DNA of 64,000 nucleotides from Scalesia atractyloides (Eukaryota; Streptophyta; Magnoliopsida; Asterales; Asteraceae). Under the pieces are notes generated by a model. The model had not been told where the DNA came from. It made no database searches and worked only from the letters and a program-made list of their open reading frames with translations. The position numbers were made by a program, and so were the translations under genes. Positions 56,590-64,000 of this stretch are shown in pieces. Location of the stretch: the NCBI GenBank assembly GCA_947069175.1, contig CAMTDV010000028.1, positions 64,935,660-64,999,659 of the forward strand, given 5' to 3'. Within the stretch, counting starts at the first letter, position 1; each line of letters begins with the position of its first letter.

Positions 56590-57243
56590 TCACAACACTT
56601 GTTGTAAAAGAAAACAAAATGAAAGTAGAAGGAAGGTCGTGAAATCACAAGTTGTCAGTGAGTTAAACTCACTTATAAATCTGAGATACTTCTGCTGAAA
56701 ATCCAGGAATTGGTGAGTGGAATGAGAGTATTTGGAAAGTAAGTAGTGGTGAAGTGCGTAGGTATTTATAGGAAAACATGCGAATTCGTACGAGTTGGAG
56801 TTACTTCGTACGAGTTGGGCATCACCTCGTACGAGATGGAGTTACTTTGTATGAGTTGGGTATCACCTCGTACGAGGATGGCCTTACTTCGTACGAAGTG
56901 GCTATACTTCGTGCGAGGCTAGCTGTTTTGAGTTGTTTTCATATGCTTAGCTGGTTTTCAAGTGTTTTAAGCATGTATGAAGGACGTATGAGTAGAGTAG
57001 TGCATAAAAGTTGAGTATTCGAGTATTTATGTATGGGTTTCTTGCATATAATCACGTATTAGGAATTGTAAAGTATAATTCAAGTATGTAACAAGTATAA
57101 ATATAAAACGAGTTCCCTTTATGATCATAATCTCATAGTACAAGGGTGGAAAATGAAAGATATAAGTACGGTACAAGTTTCCAAATATAGAAATACTAAT
57201 ACACTTTCTAAATAAGGAAAGTTTGCAAATGCGGAGCGTTACA
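56590..57243 (-). repeat. LTR E right piece (U3)
   Basis: It ends GGAGCGTTACA, the inverse of an LTR start. It carries the TATA box (about 56763-56771, minus strand) with the palindrome array (56777-56925) directly upstream of it in the element's direction. Confidence 0.7.
56777..56925 (-). repeat. seven-unit CGTACG palindrome array upstream of a TATA box
   Basis: Seven units spaced 20-22 bp apart centre on CGTACG or a one-base variant. Examples are ACTTCGTACGAAGTGG (perfect), CACCTCGTACGAGATGG and AATTCGTACGAGTTGG. The array ends about 10 bp from the TATA box. Confidence 0.85.
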
Positions 57244-57448
57244 TACTAGATCTTCAACAAGTAATAAACTGAACATGGGATTTTCAAGATATTAAAATCG
57301 AGTAGGAGGTGAAATTTTCCATACATGACGCATTACCAACCAAACTTTGAAAGATGCAATTAAAATATAACAACTTCTGCACATTGCTTTATAGCCTAGT
57401 TACGGTTATGTGAGTTTGGCAATAGTCTTGGAATCTACGTAAACAAAA
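57244..57448. other. flanking DNA, no gene seen
   Basis: Unremarkable sequence follows the end of LTR E. Confidence 0.4.
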
Positions 57449-57825
57449 ATTATGGGTGTTTACACTCAAAAAGGCTCTTTTGACACCTTGTATACGACTC
57501 GTATACACATGTATAAATGTAAATAGGGTATATACGACTCGTATACATATATACGGACCCTATACATGACTCGTATAAATGGTATGGGTCGTATTACGTA
57601 TATGAGACTCAGATTTGTGTATACAACTCGTATATGCACATACAAGTTGTATACCGGTCAAAGCGTGTGTAGGTTGCATATACATGACTCATATAAATGT
57701 ACATGGGTCGTATACATGCACAACCAAACACATAATGACATTTCCTGACTAGTATACAAGTATATGGATCATATATGTGTCAGGGTGTCAAAATAAGATT
57801 TTCAAAGTGTACATTTAGTCCAAGC
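57449..57825 (+). mobile_element. foldback element with GACTCGTATA array (candidate)
   Basis: The left end TTACACTCAAAAAGGCTCTT and the right end mirror each other imperfectly, with TTTTGACACC on the left and GGTGTCAAAA on the right. AAAATTAT flanks both sides. The interior holds at least five units of GACTCGTATA or a one- to two-base variant (near 57487, 57534, 57568, 57626, 57683), some forming TATACGACTCGTATA palindromes. Confidence 0.45.
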
Positions 57826-58340
57826 CAAAATTATTTACCAAAGTTATCTCTTCCGGCTAAAGTATAAACAATGTAAATTTTCACCAAAAACACATCTACC
57901 CTAAGGTTACCATATGAAGAAAACAAGAGTTTATTGTTTTCACCATACATAAATGGTGTGAAGGACCATTCTTATTTCTTTGGCCCAATGCTTAATTATA
58001 GCCACATCCTTAAATGGTGTCAGAATACATCAACAGTTTATATCTTCTTCATTTTTCTTTCTTTTGGATTTTCTTTATTACATATAAAACATACGAGAAA
58101 CAATTTACATCATATGCACCAGTTATACATGAGATCCACCTTACTATGTTGTTTTTTTATGTTAGGACTTAGGTTGTTTGTTAGTCATATAACATATAAC
58201 TACACAATTTAAGTTTTTGTAGATGAGGGTGTTTTTTCTTCAAAATATGAAGTCATTGTTTTTGTTTGACGCAGCTGAGAGATAAATGATTTTATGAAAA
58301 ATAAATAACTAAGATTAGAGTCCTGAAGTGCATTGAATAA
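57826..58340. other. intergenic DNA 5' of tRNA gene
   Basis: Only short chance frames are present. No gene is recognised. Confidence 0.5.
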
Positions 58341-58412
58341 GCCCCTATAGCTCAGTGGTAGAGCGCCAGTCTTGTAAACTGGAGGTCTGTAGTTCGATCC
58401 TGCATGGGGGCA
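58341..58412 (+). tRNA. tRNA-Thr (anticodon TGT)
   Basis: A full 72-nt cloverleaf can be folded. The acceptor stem GCCCCTA pairs with TGGGGGC (one G-T pair), followed by discriminator A. The D-arm is AGCTCAGTGGTAGAGC, and the anticodon stem CCAGT/ACTGG is perfect with loop CTTGTAA. The T-arm is TGTAG/CTGCA (one G-T) with loop TTCGATC. The anticodon at 58373-58375 is TGT, reading ACA (Thr). A and B boxes are intact, TTTT at 58416 ends Pol III transcription, and there is no intron. Unlike the LTR modules this is a real tRNA gene. Confidence 0.95.
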
Positions 58413-58415
58413 CCA

Positions 58416-58419
58416 TTTT
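58416..58419 (+). terminator. Pol III terminator of tRNA-Thr
   Basis: A TTTT run begins 4 nt after the mature 3' end. Confidence 0.8.
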
Positions 58420-60379
58420 ATTTTAAAAAAATCCACTACAAAACCCTTTTGTTTTAAAACACATAAATAATGGGAAATAAAAGTTAAGACTGTAGTTATC
58501 TTTTTTGCTAGATTTGCATAAACTTTGTTCCTACCATTTGAATATCTTTTATAGTGTTCGGTTCTGATCACTTAGTTCTCGTAAGTGTTGATTAATCGCT
58601 TATTAAGAAGTAAACACTGTTAATTTCTTTACGCTAGTATCATCGACCAGGGTATAGATGGCGGGTTCATGCTCTTCATAATAGTCTTTATGAGATTAAC
58701 CATTTTACTTTTGGAAGAAGAGGACCATCATTTAGGTCTTATGCTTTGTGTATTTTATTGGGGGACATTACTTTTAACAAAGTCAAGAATGGACCCATCA
58801 CAGATAAAGATTGTGCCTTTTTTTTCTTCCGAGTTCCGATCCCAAGAAGCCACCTTACCATACATCAATTCATGGTGTAAATACTTCACACATTTATATA
58901 TGTGTGCCTACACACCAAATTGCTTCTTGCCGTGTGCTATTAAGATCTTAATGTCTAAAGTGGTGTCACATCTTATTAGGTTGAAGGTTCGAGTCCAAAG
59001 TGAACATTCATGTAGACTTAGAAGTTTAAAAGTGTGAATAGAGGATGTGTGTGTTAACCGTTTCAAAAAACATGTTGCTACCCCGTACAAGGATTCATGT
59101 TTGATTTATGAATTTCAAGACACGCTATTCAATTATTCGGTTATCGTTCGTTTATTTGGTTCTATGTTACAACTGCAACCTCCTAAAACCCTGTAGCAAA
59201 AACATTATTTATCATTTTTTTCAACAAAAAATTAAGAAAAGAAGAAAAAAAAAAACAAGAGCACATTGTCTATACTCATTATGGCTTTTCATGCCTATCA
59301 ACTTTTCCACCTCAATGAAAACAAGGTCTCACGCTCCATCATTTGAAATTTACTTATGCTCAACGGTTTGTGCTACAAGTTTTCATGAAAATGAGAGGTA
59401 GCTAGCCGTGTTGTCATTTTATCTAAAACATACTTCTACATATTCCATGTTGTTATGTACGACATAATACAACACATCATGTTATACCATAAAAAATTTA
59501 ATACACGTGAAACAAATGTGACGCATAACATGGGGGTAATTTCATTTTCATATATTCCCTTTAAACTAACATGGGGTAACTTCATTTTCATGTATTCCCT
59601 TTAAACTTACATAATTACATATTTCTTCAAATCATGTTTGAAAAACATTACACATCATGCATTAAAAACTTGTATTTAAAAAAATATGTAATATATAAGT
59701 TTAACATGTGTTATATTAATTTCCCCTACAAAATGAGAGTATATCCGAGCTCCTCTCCCATGATTGCGCGGATTATAGTTTTCCACTAAACTTAGTAAAC
59801 CATGAACTCCCAAACAAATCTTAGATTAGGTCTGTGGTTGATATACTAACCAAACATATATGTACAATATTCGATTTTAAAGTTAGCCCTATTTCAATAT
59901 TGGTATGCGGTAGTGTTGTAGTAGTCGCTTTGTCAGACGGTGGAGTGAGGGACTAGCAATTAATCAGACTAATAAGGATTCATTGTGATTAATCAATGAT
60001 TAATTGATTAATCGACGTCTAGTCAGAATTTTTACAACCAAGCTATGCGGTACGGCACTGGGTTTTATAATATTGGATAGTTGCTTTTTATGTGTGATAC
60101 ACACCAATTCATGAAATATTTTAAACTGTGACAAAAGTAAAAAAAAATAAACTCAAAATTTTATAATTATAATGAAAGCAAATTACTTATTACCCTTGCT
60201 AATTGATATTTGATATTTCAATAATATTGAAAGTGATGGAAGAGTAAAAAGTGAGGGAGGGAGGGAGAGTAGATTTAAATTCACAAAAACAAATCTAACA
60301 ACCTTAAAAAAGTAAAATAACAATAATAATAAATAAATAAAATACATATCATGATCCATGCGCGCAGGGCAGGGTACCC
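58420..60379. other. intergenic DNA between tRNA-Thr and the hydrolase gene
   Basis: No gene is seen. A tandem pair of about 50 bp, each containing TTCATTTTCATNTATTCCCT and TTTAAACTNAC, lies at 59529-59612. A cluster of ATTAAT cores (GATTAATCAATGATTAATTG) lies near 59978-60010. Confidence 0.6.
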
Positions 60380-60575
60380 CACCCCACCCCCCCTTTCATA
60401 CCCCCATAGCTCCCATCCCAACATATATTCTTATTTCTTCTTCTTCCTCACTCCGTTTCACTTCACAACAATATTATTATTATTTATTATTAATATTAAT
60501 TATTATTAAATAACAACAACCCCATATTTTCTGGAAACAAAAAACCACTTGTATGATCCCAACAACAGCTGTAGC
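60380..60575 (+). promoter_or_regulatory. core promoter/5' UTR region of the hydrolase gene
   Basis: A C-rich stretch (60378-60395) and a pyrimidine-rich TTCTTATTTCTTCTTCTTCC (from 60430) precede the start codon. ACATATATT at about 60420 could serve as a TATA box, about 155 bp upstream of the ATG. The exact start of transcription cannot be read from sequence. Confidence 0.45.
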
Positions 60576-63500
60576 ATGGGTGGGATGACGTCATCAATGG
60601 CTGCCAAATTCGCCTTCTTCCCGCCAAATCCACCATCGTACAAGCTGGTGAAAGACGACCTCACTGGTCTACTGCTGTTGAGCCCGTTTCAGCACAGGGA
60701 AAACGTGGAGGTTCTGAAGCTTACGACTCGTAGAGGATCGGAGATCGTTGCTGTGTACGTGAGGCACCCCATGGCTAGCTCCACTGTTCTGTACTCGCAT
60801 GGTAACGCTACTGATTTAGGCCAGATGTATGGGCTGTTTGTTGAACTCAGTATTCGGTTGCGAGTCAATCTCATGGGGTATTTTTCTTCTTCTTATGATT
60901 TGTTAAAACCCCAATTTTTGTGGTTAGATTTAGTGTCAATTGTTAATGAACACTAGAATTATATGCCTTATTGTAACTGTTTGATACACATGTGAATTAG
61001 TGAGTAATCTAGATTTTGTTTGTGATCTGTTTTATTGAGTGGTTATTATGCAAATTGATTTGTATATTTTTGTTGAATTTTGAGGGTTTTTTTTTTTTTT
61101 GTAAGTTTCTTAGCTGGTGATCTTTATTCGTATAATCAATAATATGCAAATTGATTTGTATATTTTCATTGACTTTTGAGGGTTTATTTATTTTTAATTT
61201 CTGCTGGTTGGTGATCTTTAGTTGTATACTCAATGATATGCAAGGTGATTTGTATATTTTCAATGAATTTTGAGAAGGTGTTTATTAATTTTTTTTAATT
61301 TGTGCTTGTTGTTTGGAATTTTAGATATGAGTTGGTGATCTTTATTTTTATACTCAATGATATGCAAATTGATATGTATTTTTTTCATTGAATTTTGAGG
61401 GTGTTTTTCTTTTAAAATTTGTGTTTGGATATTTGTTGGTGATCTTTATTTGTATACCCAACTATATAGAAATTAATTTGCATATTTTCATTGAATTTTG
61501 AGGTTTCTTTTAGATATATTTTGTGCTTGGTGTTTGGATATTAGTTGGTGATCTTTATTTGTATACTCGTTGGCTCGTTGCATTTGTAATGTATATTAGA
61601 CTTATAGTTTTGGTTCAATGATAAGATGAATTTTAATTGATTTGAATAAGTTTTAGACATATGCTTTGTACAACTTTGTGTTATGATTATCGTCATTCAG
61701 TACAAGCTGTTATTAACAAAAAACTCTGATCATTCATTGGTTTGTCATCATTCTGTTAAAAGCTTTCATTGCTTGTCAATAACTCAATTGCTTTACTAAT
61801 GCAATCACTAGATGAAACAGCCGTAAAAGTAGTCCGTAAAAGCGTATATTAGTTTGTACTTTTATACGTTATTAAGGTATAATTATAAAAAACATTTATA
61901 TTTTGTGCAGGTATGACTACTCTGGGTATGGACAATCCACAGGGAAGGTGAGCTAAAATACTTCATATAATTTTATGTGTGACTATTTATCATCTGATAA
62001 TCTGATTCTGGTTCTACTCAATCTAAAAGCAAGCATCCAAACACACCCTTAGTGATCATTACACTTTATTAACAACTTCATACTTTTCATGTGGTGCAGC
62101 CAAGTGAGAATAATACATATGCAGATATCGAAGCCGTTTATAAATGTCTTGAGGAAAGTTATGGAACTAAGCAAGAAGATGTTGTCCTTTACGGTCAATC
62201 GGTTGGAAGTGGGCCCACTTTAGATTTAGCAGTCCGTCTTTCTCGTTTAAGAGCCATTGTGCTTCATAGTCCTATATTATCAGGATTAAGAGTCATGTAT
62301 CCGGTTAAACGCACATATTGGTTTGACATTTACAAGGTATACCAAGTAATTTTCTCCCTTTACCATAGTCATCTCAAATTAAATCATTTTTTATGGTTTT
62401 GCAGAACATTGATAAAATCCCATTCGTCGATTGTCCGGTGCTTATCATTCATGTAAGTCTGAAAATTATCAATGAATTTGTTGAAAGAAAATAGTGTATT
62501 CAAAGATTCCAGAGTCAACTAAACGGACCCATATGAAATTGTTTAACATGTTAGATGGTTTATGATTGTTTTTTGCTTTATATAATATTAGCACCATCTG
62601 AGTGTCATTATTTGGTTTTGTGAGTGAGTCTTGTAGTTGATGGCCCCTACCCTCTCTCTACATGTTTTGGTTATCATGTTATGGCCTGATTTAATGTCTC
62701 AGCTAATTCCTAAATGATTGCCACCTTCCCCTTTACAATCATTAAAAATACAAAAAAGATTCTCAAGGCTGTACAGCATAAGTGTCAAAGTTGGTAGGTG
62801 AGGTAATGGGTTTGTTAACTTGACTTTGAGTCAAACTAGATAAGTTTTTGGGTTGGGTTAGGTTAACCCGTCAATACTTGTTTTCGGGTTTTTGAATATT
62901 TATAACTAATATCATACTAAACGTAATTATGAAACTATTGTTTAAATTTTAAATAAGAGTAAACTGTCATTTTCGTCCATGAGGTTTGGCCAGTTTTGCG
63001 ACTTTCGTCCAAAGGTTTGTTTTTCCGCATTTGGATCCAAGCGGTTTAAAATCTTGCCATTTTCATCCGGCTCATTAGCTCCATCCATTTTTCTCCGTCA
63101 AGTCAAGGGTTCTTTTGTCTTTTTAGTTAACTTAAAGGGCAATTCGGTCTTTTTCACTTTATGTAAAAAGACTGAATACCCCTGAAAAGGACCGTATCGC
63201 CCTTTAAGCTAACAAAAAAGTCAGAAATACCCCCGACTTAACAGAGAAAATGGATGGAGTTAATGAGCCGATGAACATGGCAATATTTCAAACCTTTTGG
63301 ATCCAGATGTGGGAAAACAAACCTTTGGATGGAAGTCGCAAAACTGGCCAAACATCAGGGACAAAAATGGCATTTTACTCTTTAAATAATGTTTGACTTT
63401 ATTCGAATAATGCAATTTTAATAGACTGTGAGTATCTTTGAGTGACTATTAGGCTGTTGACCATTTTAGCTGTACTGAAAAATATCTGTAAAACTTTTTA

Positions 63501-63990
63501 ATTATTTTGTAGGGCACTGCAGATGATGTTGTTGATTTCTCACACGGGAAGCAACTGTGGGAACTTTGCAAAGAAAAATATGAACCTCTTTGGATCAAAG
63601 GTGGAAACCACTGTGATTTGGAGCTCTATCCCGAATACATCAGGCATTTAAAGAAGTTTATATCAACGGTTGAGAAATCGCCATCACACAGGCACAAACA
63701 GCAATTCAAGGTGGAGTGTTGACATCCACTTTGACCAGCCACGAAGGAGCACCGATGTGTTTGAAGCGTCAAGAAAAAGCACTGACAAAAGAGAGAAACC
63801 GAGAAAAAGCATGGAGAAAACGAAAGTTGAAAAACTTGAAAAGATGAGGATGTCGTTTGACCAAATGGAGAGGTCAAGAAGAAGTGTGGATGTGAATGTG
63901 ATTGAGAAGTCGAGAAAAAGCGTTGACCTTCAACAGTTAGAAAGAGGTAGAAAGAGCGTTGATCGGATGGATAGACTACGAAACGGGTAA
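60576..63990 (+). CDS. ABHD17-like alpha/beta-hydrolase, five exons, last exon frameshifted
   Basis: Exons: 60576-60877, 61911-61947, 62100-62336, 62405-62452, 63513-63990. All introns are GT-AG and phases join in frame to residue 208 and beyond. The product is a serine hydrolase of the plant family related to animal ABHD17 depalmitoylases; that activity is inferred. The start MGGMTS fits N-myristoylation (Gly2, Ser6), which suggests membrane attachment. Motifs are HGN oxyanion loop (75-77), nucleophile Ser147 in GQSVGSG, Asp212 in HGTADD, and His241 in GGNHCD. All core residues are present. In exon 5 the frame ends at TGA 63719-63721, but the frame one base over carries the expected family tail of R[KR]S[TV]D repeats to TAA 63988-63990. 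This implies an extra base (or two lost) near 63690-63711: either a real C-terminal truncation or a sequence error. Confidence 0.88.
61040..61575 (+). repeat. five-unit degenerate tandem repeat in intron 1
   Basis: Units of about 95-120 bp pair ATGCAAATTGATTTGTATAT and TTTTCATTGAATTTTGAGGG with TTGGTGATCTTTATTTGTAT. They start near 61048, 61143, 61238, 61360 and 61465. They lie wholly inside the intron. Confidence 0.8.
62957..63380 (+). mobile_element. Mutator-like foldback MITE in intron 4
   Basis: It is 424 bp with long inverted arms. The left arm starts GAGTAAACTGTCATTTTCG and the right arm ends GACAAAAATGGCATTTTACTC read inward. Both arms contain the GGCCAGTTTTGCGAC block or its inverse. 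It is flanked by a perfect 9-bp duplication TTTAAATAA (62948-62956, 63381-63389), typical of Mutator-like elements. A diverged relative is at 24126-24403. Confidence 0.92.
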
Positions 63991-64000
63991 TTCTTGTTTT

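Larger units (their letters stand above)
30453..57243 (-). mobile_element. minus-strand solo LTR (E) split by nested elements
   Basis: The left piece (30453-31674) opens TGTCACACCTCAACCGATGG, the inverse of a ...GGTGTGACA LTR end. The right piece (56590-57243) ends GGAGCGTTACA, the inverse of a TGTAACGCTCC LTR start. Flanks TACTC (30448-30452) and TACTA (57244-57248) agree at four of five bases, fitting a target duplication. A TATA box on the minus strand (CCTATAAATA, near 56763-56771) marks U3. The lost middle cannot be measured because of later deletion. It might alternatively be two separate partial LTRs. Confidence 0.6.

Noticed and set aside
56590..56594. TCACA after LTR3 as a proven target duplication
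   Set aside because: The left end of LTR1 is deleted, so no partner copy can be checked.
58209..58571. 120-codon minus-strand frame over the tRNA-Thr gene
   Set aside because: Its protein-like centre (CPHAGSNYRPPVYKTGALPLSYRG) is just the antisense of the tRNA. The cloverleaf explains the sequence fully.
63712..63739. A 28-nt intron (AAG|GTGGAG ... GACCAG|CC) that would restore the hydrolase tail frame
   Set aside because: Ends and frame fit, but 28 nt is far below the known minimum for plant introns, and the skipped bases themselves encode expected tail residues in the other frame.

Overview
This window is plant nuclear DNA, most likely from a eudicot and probably Asteraceae. The evidence is spliced genes with GT-AG introns, a nuclear-type tRNA-Thr, Ty3/gypsy chromoviruses of the Tekay/Del type primed by tRNA-iMet, LINE and hAT/Mutator MITE debris, and the general look of the LTR ends. 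The family placement is inference; the eukaryotic plant assignment is firm.

Layout. 1-4597 holds a minus-strand LTR end abutting a gutted plus-strand element (gag knuckle, about 0.8 kb of non-coding filler, integrase tail, 3' LTR). 4598-20080 holds a gene fragment resembling the N-terminus of a DRM-type DNA methyltransferase. It is split by a 3.4-kb solo LTR (TSD TCATC), and that solo LTR is itself split by a complete 11-kb Tekay-like element A (6285-17347, TSD TTTAT). 20080-30450 is AT-rich gene-poor DNA with one small minus-strand ORF behind a TATA box, a decayed ORF, Helitron-like ends, a copia LTR/PBS stub, a hAT MITE (TSD TATCGGTC), a 5'-truncated LINE, and Mutator-like MITEs with 9-bp TSDs. 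30453-57243 is a second nest. A minus-strand solo LTR (E) is interrupted by minus-strand element C (31675-41068, 5' LTR truncated) and a plus-strand composite B/D (41110-56589). B and D look like one element inserted into the gag of a relative and then collapsed by recombination. 57244-64000 is genic: a TIR-like repeat, a clean tRNA-Thr(TGT), and a five-exon ABHD17-like serine hydrolase gene (60576-63990) with an apparent frameshift in its last exon.

Most notable signal. The LTRs of the Tekay-like elements carry several tRNA-like modules. One lies antisense in U3, with an A-box-like TGGCGGAGTGG, a perfect T-arm, and a T-run terminator right behind it. Two or three more lie in the sense strand, each a 10-11 bp hairpin where the D-arm should be, followed by a GTTCGA B-box. 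The hairpin stems differ between modules but keep pairing. LTR E carries a separate set of CGTACG-centred palindromes whose arms also change in a matched way, sitting just upstream of its TATA box. I do not know of a description of either arrangement.

All three gag-pol regions of the Tekay family and that of element C are broken by stops and frameshifts, so no autonomous element is visible. The only intact or near-intact host genes are the tRNA, the hydrolase gene and possibly the 95-codon ORF.
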